Source: JACRDV01 sp024860865 [NCBI: Methanobacteriota archaeon] (GTDB lineage Archaea; JACRDV01). From it: 33,018 bases of DNA. Positions 1-8,419 of the stretch are shown here, piece by piece. The first letter of the stretch is position 1, and each line of letters opens with the position of its first letter. The DNA is taken from NCBI GenBank assembly GCA_024860865.1, contig JACRDV010000066.1, positions 1 through 33,018 on the forward strand. Reading direction: 5' to 3'. The position numbers and the translations under genes were made by a program. The notes under the pieces were generated by a model. It was given only the letters and a program-made list of their open reading frames with translations. It made no database searches and had not been told where the DNA came from.

Positions 1-44
1 CTCTAACTTGCGACTTTTATTTTAATATTTTAATAAAAATTTTC

Positions 45-259
45 AACCCAACTGCGGATGCTTTAATTGAGGCTATTGAATTAAAAGTTAAGTGTCATCG
101 CGATATAATTGACAATATGCTATATGCTACGCTCACAGAATGAAAATGTATTTACTATCCATCGACAAAGATCTTTACGAATTTTTGAAAGATCAGGGTT
201 ATGATACAAGTTTCATTCTCAATGTAAGCGAACTAGTTAAAAGTTTAAGTCAAAAATAA
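45..259 (+). pseudogene. Decayed PIN-domain (VapC-like) toxin, C-terminal part
   Basis: Two frames joined at about 140 read as the C-terminal half of a PIN ribonuclease. The first frame gives RDIIDNMLYATLTE and then a stop at 141-143. The overlapping frame from 140 continues MYLLSIDKDLYEFLKDQGYD and ends at a stop at 257-259. The order D..hhA-t....hLsIDkDL is the usual end of a PIN domain, with the third and fourth acidic residues. The frame break and the lack of any N-terminal half show it is not functional. The PIN assignment rests on motif order only. Confidence 0.6.
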
Positions 260-277
260 TTTTTTATAATAATAAAA

Positions 278-501
278 ATGATGGCTGTAAATTTGTTGGC
301 GATGCTATGTTTATGCCAAAGGCGATATTCTATAACTATTCCAAAGGAAATTAGGGCACTGTTCCAGTCAAATTTACCGTATATACAGAAGGCAGAAGGA
401 TTGTCATTGAACCACATTTAGAAGACCAGTTTGAAACGATAGATCATATAGCTGGAGATATCATATACGATCGCACAGCGAGGAAGAAAGTAGAAGAATA
501 G
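278..501 (+). pseudogene. Decayed AbrB/MazE-like antitoxin
   Basis: The segment reads SITIPKEIRALFQ in one frame, which is the AbrB swapped-hairpin signature. In another frame it reads KFTVYTEGRRIVIEPHLEDQ followed by a helical tail ending RTARKKVEE at 501. At least one frameshift near 365 separates the two halves, and the N-terminus is disturbed as well. The family normally precedes a PIN toxin gene, but no PIN gene follows here, and the PIN remnant upstream lies in the wrong order to be its partner. It is probably the relic of a second VapBC pair. Confidence 0.6.
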
Positions 502-919
502 AGACTGAAGCAAGCAAGGAGTCGGAGTTAGTTTTTTTCGAATAATCTTTTCCATTTTCCATTACGAAGAAGACTAAAGCTCACAAGTGGAGATATTCTT
601 ACAAAGCTAAATGCTGAAGAAAAGAAAGCGCAGTAACTATCGCTTGAGTATGAAAGCAAATGTAGAAGGCAACAAAGTATCTTAGCTATCAAGAATTTTT
701 AAGCCAAGATTTATACAATCGCTCTTCTATTTCGGTCCTTAATTCAAAAGATTGTTCAATGTTGTCAAGCGACTTGCAAATGCAAGCATAAACTTAGTCT
801 TTTTGAAAGAAAAATCCAAATACGCCATTCAACCACTCGTCCTTGACGACTCTCTCGCTAATTTGATGTCGAAATCTTAAAATATAAATTTCATTCTTAG
901 CTTTTAAAAGGTGTGAGAG
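502..919. other. Gene-free stretch, probably decayed coding DNA
   Basis: No intact gene is visible. One frame around 575-705 reads LTSGDILTKLNAEEKKAQ, a stop, then LSLEYESKCRRQQS, which has the composition of a broken helical protein, but I cannot name a family. The last 40 bases hold the promoter of the next gene. Confidence 0.4.
880..891 (+). promoter_or_regulatory. Archaeal TATA box for the DUF5678 gene
   Basis: The sequence AAATATAAATTT is centred about 35 bases before the ATG at 920, the spacing expected for a short-leader archaeal transcript. A GGTG Shine-Dalgarno-like stretch lies between it and the ATG. Confidence 0.5.
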
Positions 920-1129
920 ATGAGCAGGGAATTTGAATTGTTTTTGAAAACGAATTTGAGCAGGTATAAAGGGCTTTACATAGCAATTCTTGGCGACGAA
1001 ATAGTAGCAAGTGGGAAGAATGCGAAACAGGTTTGGGAAAAGTGCAGAAAAAAATATCCTAATAAAATCCCAACAATAGCCAAAATACCGAGAGAGGAAA
1101 CGCTGATTTTAGTGATAAAATGCAAATAG
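920..1129 (+). CDS. DUF5678 family protein
   Basis: This 69-residue protein has the DUF5678 pattern: an aromatic/KG segment (YKGLYIAILGDEIVASG), a helix with K..E.C.KKYP, and a final IPREETLILVI strand. The family is small and widespread in archaea and bacteria, with no settled biochemical function. The ATG has a TATA box about 35 bases upstream and a GGTGTGAG stretch in the Shine-Dalgarno position. The gene overlaps the aspartyl protease gene by 10 bases in another frame, so translation is probably coupled. The family call is fairly secure; the function is unknown. Confidence 0.75.
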   Translation: MSREFELFLKTNLSRYKGLYIAILGDEIVASGKNAKQVWEKCRKKYPNKIPTIAKIPREETLILVIKCK

Positions 1130-1521
1130 AATTTTCTTTCAAGAGGGAAAAGTCTGGAATTTTTGGTTTAATCCCAAGACCTGTTGCAAGAATAATTTTA
1201 ATCAATGATAAAAATCAAGTGCCTGAATTAGTTTATGTTGATTCTGGAGCTGATGTAACGTTGATTTCAAAATCAGTCGGTGAATTATTAGGCTTTAAAA
1301 TCGAGGCTAATGACAAGATAGAAGAAATTAAAGGAATTGGTGAACGTGGAATTCCCATTGTAATAAAGAAGGTCGGAATTAAAATTGGTGGAAAAACCAT
1401 TGATGCAAGAGTTGCTTGGAGTCTTATAGAAGAAGTCCCGCTCTTATTAGGAAGGGTTGATATTTTCAAATTATTTGATATAACTTTTGAAAAAGAAAAG
1501 AAAACTGTATTTGCTGACTGA
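1120..1521 (+). CDS. Retropepsin-like aspartyl protease (clan AA)
   Basis: The 133-residue protein carries the retropepsin active-site signature VDSGADVTLIS with catalytic Asp41. A glycine-rich flap-like region follows (GIGERGIPIV), and the second hydrophobic signature is PLLLGRVDIF near residue 108. A single DSGA motif means the active enzyme should be a homodimer, as in retroviral proteases. There are no signal peptide or membrane segments, so a cytoplasmic location is expected. The gene begins inside the DUF5678 gene (10-base overlap), indicating one transcript and possibly a shared role. The natural substrate is unknown. No transposon or retroelement genes are nearby, so a stand-alone cellular protease is the simplest reading. 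Confidence 0.75.
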   Translation: MQIEFSFKREKSGIFGLIPRPVARIILINDKNQVPELVYVDSGADVTLISKSVGELLGFKIEANDKIEEIKGIGERGIPIVIKKVGIKIGGKTIDARVAWSLIEEVPLLLGRVDIFKLFDITFEKEKKTVFAD

Positions 1522-1672
1522 TTCTAATTTCTCGGCAAGAAAAGGCAGCCTAAAAAATAATTGCTCTTCAATCCAAATAATTTTTTCATTAGAAGTTTAT
1601 AGGCTAAAGCACTTTAAGACACAAAAGAATTTGAATTATAGAAAAATTATCTTTTATTTGAGTATAATAAAC

Positions 1673-4354
1673 ATGGATGAACTAAACTGGCATTCAAAGA
1701 AGATTGAAGAAGCTATTCGACTTTTAGAGTCAAACTTAAATGGTCTTTCAGAAATTGAAGCTGAAAGCAGGCTAAATCAGTGCGGACCAAATGAGCTTAG
1801 AGAAGAGAAGAAGATATCACCTTGGAAGCTTTTTTTCAAACAGTTTAGACAAATATTAATAATCATACTTTTATTTGCGATTATAATATCAGCCTCAATT
1901 GGAGAAATTGTTGATGCTTTAGTTATTTTTGCAATTGTTTTTGTAGCAGTTGGACTAGGATTTTTTCAGGAATATCGGGCAGAAAAAGCCTTAGAAGCTC
2001 TTAAGAAAATGGCAGCTCCAATCGCGACGGTAATCCGAGCCGGAAAGGAGAGAGCAATACCAGCAAGAGAATTAGTGCCCGGAGACTTGATCCGCATAAG
2101 AACTGGAGATATAGTGCCAGCAGACAGTCTAATAATTGATGCTATCAACCTACAAGTTAACGAGGCTGCTCTCACTGGAGAATCAGTACCGGTAAACAAG
2201 AAGTCAGCAGTATTACCAATTGAAACGCAATTGGCTGAAAGATTCAACTTAATATTTGCAGGAACAACAGTAACACTGGGGCACGCTACTGCTTTAGTTT
2301 TTGCAACTGGTATGAATACAGAATTTGGCAAAATCGCTAAGATGGTTCAAATTACTGAAAAAGTGGAGACTCCAATCGAAATTAAGATGGAACAAGTAGG
2401 AAAATTTCTTGCAATTGCATTTATAGCCGTCATAAGCATCATTGCAATTCTGGGATTTCTAAAAGGACACAGACTTTTTGAAATATTCCTTTGGGCTGTT
2501 AGTTTAGCTGTTGCGGCAGTTCCAGAAGCTTTGCCAGCGGTTGTAACAGGATCTCTTGCAATTGGCGTCTACCGTATGGCAAAGAAGAATGCTATAGTAA
2601 GAAGGCTCCCAGCAGTAGAAACACTGGGGTCAACTACCGTTATTTGCTCTGATAAGACTGGAACACTAACCACGGGTGAGATGACTGTACGCGAATTGTA
2701 TGTTGATGACCAAATAATCGAGGTCACCGGAGTCGGTTATGAACCAAAGGGTGAATTCAGATTTGATTCTTCTAAAGTTGATGAAAGTCATATCAAGCTA
2801 GTCTCCAAAATTGCTGCACTTTGTAATGATTCTCACCTTGAAAGAGTTGATAGCAATTGGCAAGTAACTGGAGATCCAACAGAGGGAGCATTACTAGCGA
2901 TGGCGGGAAAAGCTGGGATTTGGCAAAACGATGTTGCTAAAGAATTTCCAAGGGTTGGAGAAGTTCCATTCACTTCCGAAAGAAAATGTATGACAACTAT
3001 TCACTGCGTAACTAGTGAAGAATTGTTAGCATGCACGAAAGGGGCCCCAGAGGTAGTCTTAGAAAAGTGTACCTATGAATATCTCAATGGGAAAGAAGTT
3101 GTCTTTACCCAAGAACAAAGAAATAGAATTTTGGATGCTAACGAGAAAATGGCTTCTAAAGCTCTAAGATTGCTTGGGATAGCTTATCGGAGGTTGCCTT
3201 CTACTCTGCAACAATTTGATGAAGGGCACGTTGAAAAAGATTTAGTTTTTGTTGGGCTGGTTGGAATGATGGATCCTCCAAGAGAGGAAGTTATGGCATC
3301 GATCCGTTCTTGCAAAGAAGCTGGTGTAAAAGTAATAATGATAACTGGCGACCATAAGCTCACTGCAGTTGCGATAGCAAAAGAACTCAACCTAGTAGAA
3401 TCAGATGGATTAATCCTAACAGGTAAAGAGTTGGATAAATTAAGTGATATAGAGTTCGAAAAAATAGTTGAGAATGTTGTTGTATATGCTAGAGTTTCCC
3501 CTGAGCACAAAATGCGCATAGTAAAAGCATTGAAAGAAAAAGGCCACATAGTGGCGATGACTGGTGATGGCATAAATGATGCTCCAGCTCTCAAAAATTC
3601 AAATGTCGGCATTGCGATGGGCATCACTGGTACCGATGTAACTAAAGAAGCGTCTCATATTATTTTAGCTGATGATAACTTTTCCACAATTGTAGCTGCT
3701 ATAGAGGAAGGAAGGGGGATTTATGATAATGTGAAGAAGTATCTTACCTTTCTTCTTTCCGTTAACATCGGTGAAATATTGGTCATGTTTCTAGCAAGTA
3801 TAGCTGCGTTACCATTGCCTTTACTTGCGAAGCAAATCCTTTGGATAAACCTTGCGACAGATGGGTTGCCTGCACTAGCATTAGGTGTAGATCCAGCCGC
3901 ACCGGACGTAATGAAACATCCACCACGAAGTCCTAAAGAGAGTGTATTCTCTGGAATTAAGATATGGCTAGCGGGAATATCCGCATTATTAGCGATAGGG
4001 GTTCTCTTCATCTTTTCAGTTGGGTTATTTGCTAACGCTCAAAATGGTGAGAGCTTAATCAAGGCAAGAACAATGACCTTTGCCACAGTGATCATTTTTG
4101 AACTATTATTTGTTTTCAGCTGCAGGTCATTTAGACATTCTGTCTTCGAGCTAGGTCTCTTGACCAACAAGTATCTAGTTTTAGCTGTAGTTTGGGAAAT
4201 CTTTATGCTCGCTGCACTTATCAATGTACCGTTCTTGAGAAATATTTTCGGATTAAGCTCATTAAGTTGGTTAGATTGGTTTTTAGTTTTAGCAATCGCT
4301 TCAACTGGATTTATAGCAAGTGAGCTTGGAAAAATAATTTTTAAACCTAGATAA
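1673..4354 (+). CDS. P2A-type cation-transporting ATPase (probable Ca2+ pump)
   Basis: The 893-residue protein has the full P-type ATPase set: actuator TGES near residue 168, PEALP in M4 at 284, phosphorylated Asp327 in DKTGTL, KGAPE in the nucleotide domain, and TGDGINDAP at 630. M5 has SVNIGE and M6 has NLATDG, which align with the Ca2+ ligands of SERCA. An N-terminal cation-ATPase domain (residues 1-70) and a C-terminal block of four helices are present. It should export or sequester Ca2+ using ATP. I start it at the ATG at 1673. An in-frame ATG at 1487 would add 62 residues unlike the family and would overlap the protease gene. A T-rich TATA-like stretch lies about 25 bases before 1673, suggesting a leaderless message. 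Mn2+ transport cannot be excluded. Confidence 0.88.
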   Translation: MDELNWHSKKIEEAIRLLESNLNGLSEIEAESRLNQCGPNELREEKKISPWKLFFKQFRQILIIILLFAIIISASIGEIVDALVIFAIVFVAVGLGFFQEYRAEKALEALKKMAAPIATVIRAGKERAIPARELVPGDLIRIRTGDIVPADSLIIDAINLQVNEAALTGESVPVNKKSAVLPIETQLAERFNLIFAGTTVTLGHATALVFATGMNTEFGKIAKMVQITEKVETPIEIKMEQVGKFLAIAFIAVISIIAILGFLKGHRLFEIFLWAVSLAVAAVPEALPAVVTGSLAIGVYRMAKKNAIVRRLPAVETLGSTTVICSDKTGTLTTGEMTVRELYVDDQIIEVTGVGYEPKGEFRFDSSKVDESHIKLVSKIAALCNDSHLERVDSNWQVTGDPTEGALLAMAGKAGIWQNDVAKEFPRVGEVPFTSERKCMTTIHCVTSEELLACTKGAPEVVLEKCTYEYLNGKEVVFTQEQRNRILDANEKMASKALRLLGIAYRRLPSTLQQFDEGHVEKDLVFVGLVGMMDPPREEVMASIRSCKEAGVKVIMITGDHKLTAVAIAKELNLVESDGLILTGKELDKLSDIEFEKIVENVVVYARVSPEHKMRIVKALKEKGHIVAMTGDGINDAPALKNSNVGIAMGITGTDVTKEASHIILADDNFSTIVAAIEEGRGIYDNVKKYLTFLLSVNIGEILVMFLASIAALPLPLLAKQILWINLATDGLPALALGVDPAAPDVMKHPPRSPKESVFSGIKIWLAGISALLAIGVLFIFSVGLFANAQNGESLIKARTMTFATVIIFELLFVFSCRSFRHSVFELGLLTNKYLVLAVVWEIFMLAALINVPFLRNIFGLSSLSWLDWFLVLAIASTGFIASELGKIIFKPR

Positions 4355-4366
4355 CTACTAGTGTTT

Positions 4367-5296
4367 CTATATTCTTGAGATTAAAACAACTAAGAAGGTA
4401 ATATATAACAATAATAAACACAACCCCTCGAATTTGCCTAGTTTACCCTTTCTAATGAATAACCAAAATAAAAAATTAGAAGAGACTAAAAATATCACTA
4501 GACATGTATATGCAGCTATGTTTACTTTGAATGGAGAGAGCAATAAAACAGGACCCAATATTAGAGTTAAATTGGTCATACCGCTACCGAGAACATCTCC
4601 AATAGCTAAATTGAGTTTGTTTTTCTTTATCGCAGTAAGATCAACAGCCATTTCGGGTAAAGAAGTTCCAACCGCAATTATTGTACCACCTATCACGGAT
4701 TGGGGTATGCCAACAGCACGAGCTATTGTAGAAGCAGATTCAACAACAAAGTGAGCGCTTATTAATAATCCAGCCATACCTATCGCAAATCCAAGAAAAG
4801 TGATTAACAGACTTCCATTTTCTCTGTTTTTAGATTCTTCTTCCATCGTGGCTTTCATTTTTATAGAGTAGTAACAAAATCCAACGAAGATTAGCACTAA
4901 AGCTAGCCCAACTATTTTATTTAACTCACCTAAAATTAAAAGAATTACTGGGATTAGCGAAGTTACAAGTAAAATCAAGGATAAATTCTTGAACATTTCT
5001 CTTTCTATTATTAATGCTCGAAATAGCAAACCTATTCCAAATATTAAACAGATATTGGCAATATTTGACCCCAATAAATTGCCTATAGAAATTCCAACAC
5101 TGCCTGTTAATATAGAAAACACGGAAACAACTAATTCAGGCAGAGAGGTGGAAACTGATATCAATATAAATCCTATTGTTATCTCAGCTATTCCCGTCAA
5201 TTTTGCTATTTTAATTGCTCTGTTTACAACTATGTTCCCAAAACCTGCTAAAGCAAAAATAGAAGCTAAAAGTATAAGTGAGTCTAACCAGAGCAT
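4367..5296 (-). CDS. Ca2+/cation antiporter, CaCA family (YrbG-like)
   Basis: The 309-residue membrane protein has two inverted alpha-repeats typical of Na+/Ca2+ exchangers. Repeat 1 has STSLPELVVS (Glu54) and GNLLGSN (72-78). Repeat 2 has GTSLPEMAVD (Glu215) and GDVLGSG (233-239). About ten helices are predicted, split by a charged loop around residues 148-160. It should exchange Ca2+ for Na+ or H+ across the cell membrane. The gene is convergent with the P2A ATPase gene, with 12 bases between their ends, giving a paired primary pump and secondary exchanger. In repeat 2 the usual GN..GSN is GDVLGSG, which could alter ion preference. Confidence 0.87.
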   Translation of the reverse strand: MLWLDSLILLASIFALAGFGNIVVNRAIKIAKLTGIAEITIGFILISVSTSLPELVVSVFSILTGSVGISIGNLLGSNIANICLIFGIGLLFRALIIEREMFKNLSLILLVTSLIPVILLILGELNKIVGLALVLIFVGFCYYSIKMKATMEEESKNRENGSLLITFLGFAIGMAGLLISAHFVVESASTIARAVGIPQSVIGGTIIAVGTSLPEMAVDLTAIKKNKLNLAIGDVLGSGMTNLTLILGPVLLLSPFKVNIAAYTCLVIFLVSSNFLFWLFIRKGKLGKFEGLCLLLLYITFLVVLISRI

Positions 5297-5343
5297 TATT
5301 AACTTCTCATAATTCCTTTAAATTTAATCTAATCTAAATTGTA

Positions 5344-5500
5344 CTAGTGTTGAGATTTTTCAAATGACCATTTCAGCAGTACGGGAGTCGATATTGTCGT
5401 TAAGATGACTATACCTATTATTTCGAAGTTCTCCTATAATCTTAGCAACAAAAATAAGAACGCTTATACTTAAAATCGCTCTTAACACTAGTTCTTCCAT
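5344..5500 (-). pseudogene. Collapsed CPA2 cation/proton antiporter remnant
   Basis: Between the exchanger and the channel gene, the minus strand starts MEELVLRAILSISVLIFVAK at 5500, which looks like the first helix of a CPA2 antiporter. After about 75 bases another frame gives GIVILTTISTPVLLKWSFEK and a stop at 5344, the typical last helix (hhLTT..TP.LLKW.F). The whole centre of the gene is missing, so this is a deletion relic. The two intact CPA2 genes nearby make an antiporter origin plausible. Confidence 0.6.
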
Positions 5501-5544
5501 ATAGATACCTAAAATTTTGGTACCAGAGTTCTTAAACTGTTATC

Positions 5545-6480
5545 CTATACTAATGTAAGCAATCCAATGAAAAGGATGAATCCGATAATAGGAACTAATT
5601 TTATAGCTTTTTTATTTATCTCTTCAGCTTTTTCCATCTGTTTTTGGTCAACTAATCTCATAATCCTTGCAGTGGTGGCTAGACTATACAGAAAAAGTGC
5701 ATAAACAGTTAACATGATTTTATCAGCTAAAGTCAAATAACCTATAGGCGGGATTTGGCCGCTTAATGCTAGGTGAAAGGCAACTGCGGACATTAAAGTA
5801 GTAACCCCCAAACCTATCCTCTGACCAAAATTGGCTGGAGAAATAACAAAAGCTAGCATAGCAATGCAAGTGATTATCAATATTGGTACTACAGTTTTGA
5901 GAACAGAAGATAAAGTAGATCTTGCTAACACAAATTCGAAAATAAAGCGAGAGTATGTTTCGTTGCCCGGATATTGATGCTTGACTACATTAACACTCCA
6001 CTCTTTGAGATTCCATCCTGGTATGTTTATACTCGGGTCAATCCCACTTTCTTTTAGGTCCGGCACATAAACTAAATTTTCAATAGGATTAAGCTTATCT
6101 TCGATCTCAATAGTGAGCACATGTTCATCAAAAGGGTAGTTTTTAAAGCTCAATGTTTTTAAAAAAGTTCCTCTTATTCGAAACTCTGTGTAGTCAGATC
6201 TATCAACTCGCGTATCAATTGAAGTTGTACGCCCGTTCATAAATTCATAATTTTTTGGAGAAAGATTTCCCTGCCATTTAAACCAAAGATAAAAATCAAT
6301 ATTGTAGCTTCCAGTTGATAGCTCAAACTTTTCTATGTTGACCAGCCAAATGCCAACCTCCACCGGCTGTGAGGGCTCCGAAAAACTTGATTGCGAATTA
6401 GCTGGAGAAATTAGATAAATTAAAGTTGACAAAACTGTTAACAAAATCATTATAACCGGTTTTTTCAAAGAATGCACCAT
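5545..6480 (-). CDS. Pentameric ligand-gated ion channel homologue (Cys-loop receptor superfamily)
   Basis: The 311-residue protein has a signal peptide (about residues 1-30, ending near NSQ) and a beta-rich extracellular domain (35-187). The family motif YPFDEH (115-120) stands where animal receptors have FPFDxQ. Four membrane helices follow: M1 190-213 with the conserved proline at 199, M2 about 220-243, M3 251-275 and M4 292-311. As in GLIC and ELIC, the Cys-loop disulfide is absent and the M3-M4 loop is short (about 16 residues). It should assemble as a pentamer in the cell membrane and open in response to a ligand or pH. Position -1' before M2 is Gln in GQR, so the acidic ring of cation channels is missing and selectivity is uncertain. 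A TATA-like TTATACTATAA and an AAGGAT stretch precede the ATG. Confidence 0.85.
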   Translation of the reverse strand: MVHSLKKPVIMILLTVLSTLIYLISPANSQSSFSEPSQPVEVGIWLVNIEKFELSTGSYNIDFYLWFKWQGNLSPKNYEFMNGRTTSIDTRVDRSDYTEFRIRGTFLKTLSFKNYPFDEHVLTIEIEDKLNPIENLVYVPDLKESGIDPSINIPGWNLKEWSVNVVKHQYPGNETYSRFIFEFVLARSTLSSVLKTVVPILIITCIAMLAFVISPANFGQRIGLGVTTLMSAVAFHLALSGQIPPIGYLTLADKIMLTVYALFLYSLATTARIMRLVDQKQMEKAEEINKKAIKLVPIIGFILFIGLLTLV

Positions 6481-6533
6481 AGAGATCCTTTGATAGTAAA
6501 ATGGTTATAGTATAAAAATTTTAAAACAGTAAC

Positions 6534-7661
6534 TCAGCTTTTAAAAACCGGTTTAAGAAGCGGTATTGCTAGGAAAGTTGTAAGAACAATTGCTATTACT
6601 CCGATTGAATATATCTCTGAACCAATTAAACCGCTTGTTAAACCGATACCCGCTACAATTAGACCCACCTCGCCCCGAGGAACCATTCCTATTCCGACCC
6701 GTAGAGCTTCTTTTAAGTTATATCCCACTAGAAAGGTAGCAACTCCACATCCAACTAATTTGCCAATAATTGCTAAAATTGTGATAATCAAGCCAAGGGA
6801 GAATGCTTTTAAGAATATTCTGAAGTCAACTAGTAGCCCAATTGAGATGAAAAATATTGGGACGAAAATAACATAAATCAAATCTAGATTTTTCAAAGCT
6901 TCATGTATTTTGAAAGTTTTTGATAATGCAAGCCCAATTGCAAAGGCACCTATAATTGAAGACAATCCCAACTGAGCTGTAATAAAAGCAAACCCAAAAC
7001 AAACTGCAAGAAAGAGCAAAACCAATGCCTCATCATGCACCCTCGCACGGTCGAATATTGGCACAAGTAAACGAGTCCCAACAAATAAAATCAAGAACCA
7101 AGCTATGATGGCTTTTGTTGTTATAAACGCAACAGATGCAAGAGTTAGACCACCTGTAAGTATTCCTAGAACGATAGCTAAAATGATAACTCCTAATATA
7201 TCATCTACAACTGCTGCTCCCAAAATTGTGAGTCCCTCGCGAGTGTTTAGTTTGCCCATGTCGCTTAGAGCTCGAACGGTAATTCCAATACTGGTAGCAG
7301 TAAGTACTGCTCCAAGAAACAATCCCTCAGCAACTGAAAATCCAAAAGATAATGCAGCTATTAATCCAAGGAAGAAAGGCAGAATAACTCCGCCTATACC
7401 AGCAAAAATAGCTGGTCTCCAAATACCTGAAAGTTTTTCAGATTCGGTCTTTAATCCAACTATAAATAATAGGATAATCGATCCAACCTCTGCAAAGGCG
7501 CCTACGGTTTCAGTATACTTCACAAGCCCTAAAACATATGGGCCGACGATGATTCCGACCATCATTTCTCCAAGTGCAGCTGGCTGCCCGAGTCGCTTGG
7601 CTAATCTACCTACAGCTATAGCTGCGATAAAGAAAATGGCTAAATCAAGTATAAACTCCAT
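6534..7661 (-). CDS. CPA2 family Na+/H+ antiporter
   Basis: The 375-residue membrane protein spans the complete antiporter fold: N-terminal LGQPAALGEMMVGIIVGPY, the unwound TATSIG helix (121-126), the ion-binding pair Asp153-Asp154 in AAVVDDILGV, and the C-terminal MVPRGEVGLIVAGIG signature with the conserved arginine. The DD pair is characteristic of electrogenic NapA/NhaA-type exchangers. There is no RCK or Usp tail, so gating by nucleotides is not indicated. The gene is 54 bases upstream of the channel gene start on the same strand and may be co-transcribed with it. Exported ions are probably Na+ or K+ in exchange for H+. Confidence 0.87.
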   Translation of the reverse strand: MEFILDLAIFFIAAIAVGRLAKRLGQPAALGEMMVGIIVGPYVLGLVKYTETVGAFAEVGSIILLFIVGLKTESEKLSGIWRPAIFAGIGGVILPFFLGLIAALSFGFSVAEGLFLGAVLTATSIGITVRALSDMGKLNTREGLTILGAAVVDDILGVIILAIVLGILTGGLTLASVAFITTKAIIAWFLILFVGTRLLVPIFDRARVHDEALVLLFLAVCFGFAFITAQLGLSSIIGAFAIGLALSKTFKIHEALKNLDLIYVIFVPIFFISIGLLVDFRIFLKAFSLGLIITILAIIGKLVGCGVATFLVGYNLKEALRVGIGMVPRGEVGLIVAGIGLTSGLIGSEIYSIGVIAIVLTTFLAIPLLKPVFKS

Positions 7662-7726
7662 TTCAAACCCAAATTATTTTTCAATGGTTAAATAAAAAAC
7701 ATTTTTGTTTTATACTTAGCCTCCAT

Positions 7727-7861
7727 TCAACAAACATAAGTTAGGTCTAAAAGTAATTGTGAAGTACAACGTTTTTCCTTAAATTCTTTTATCCATAGTA
7801 TTAGTTCAATCGCCGATTCCACACTTTTATTTACAAACAGTTTTTTATTTTGATTTTGCAT
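7727..7861 (-). CDS. Small ORF of unknown function (44 residues)
   Basis: An ATG-started frame encodes a 44-residue protein: a basic, Gln/Asn-rich start (MQNQNKKLFVNK), then an amphipathic helix around ESAIELILWIKEFKEK and a hydrophobic end with two Cys. Its base use matches neighbouring genes better than expected for random AT-rich DNA. I see no Shine-Dalgarno site and recognise no family. It could equally be a fragment of a decayed gene. Confidence 0.3.
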   Translation of the reverse strand: MQNQNKKLFVNKSVESAIELILWIKEFKEKRCTSQLLLDLTYVC

Positions 7862-7975
7862 TAAAATTTTTCTAAATTTTTAATTTTCTTAATTATGACT
7901 AAATGAAATATAAATAGAAAATTTTAAATAAAAGTTAAATTAAATCACAATTAGTTTTATTGAAAAGTGATAATT

Positions 7976-8292
7976 ATGGCTAAAAAAGAAAGCGAAGAAA
8001 GTAAAGAAATAAATTTTAATGAACTTAAGCTAGGGTTTATTTTTTAATCTTGGCAATTATCGAGAGTTGGGCCTTGGATTAAATTAGTTAATATTGTGGC
8101 TCTTTCTTGCTCGTTTTTTAAAAGTAAATGCGTTCTTGAAAACTGTACTTTTGCTATGGCTATTAAGAAACCAGATGGTAAAAAATCCTTTGTTTGCTAC
8201 ATACGAAAAATAAAGAACAACTAGGAAATATCTCTGCCCAATTAGATGAAAGTGTAAGTGTATATAGAAAGCCAACTCAAAACAGATATTAA
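7976..8292 (+). pseudogene. Decayed gene for a small membrane-associated protein
   Basis: From the ATG at 7976 one frame reads a charged start (MAKKESEESKEINFNELKL) and hits a stop at 8045. Other frames continue ILAIIESWAL, then NAFLKTVLLLWLLRNQMVKN and LFATYEK. After one more shift near 8210, KEQLGNISAQLDESVSVYRK ends at a stop at 8290-8292. The pieces join end to end across at least two frameshifts into a plausible protein of about 100 residues with one or two hydrophobic helices. No family is recognised. A TATA-like AAATATAAATAG lies about 75 bases upstream of the ATG. Confidence 0.4.
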
Positions 8293-8419
8293 GTTATCAA
8301 TTTTTTCAATTCTAGTCTAACACTGAAGCAATTAGGGTTCAAACTTTAAACTTCTCAAATAATTAGGGAAGAACAAGAGCTACCTCAAATCTTTATTTAT
8401 CTGAAACCTAAAAACTACT

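Noticed and set aside
1487-1672. Longer N-terminus for the P-type ATPase from an in-frame ATG at 1487
   Set aside because: The 62 extra residues do not resemble the family and overlap the protease gene; the ATG at 1673 gives the normal start.
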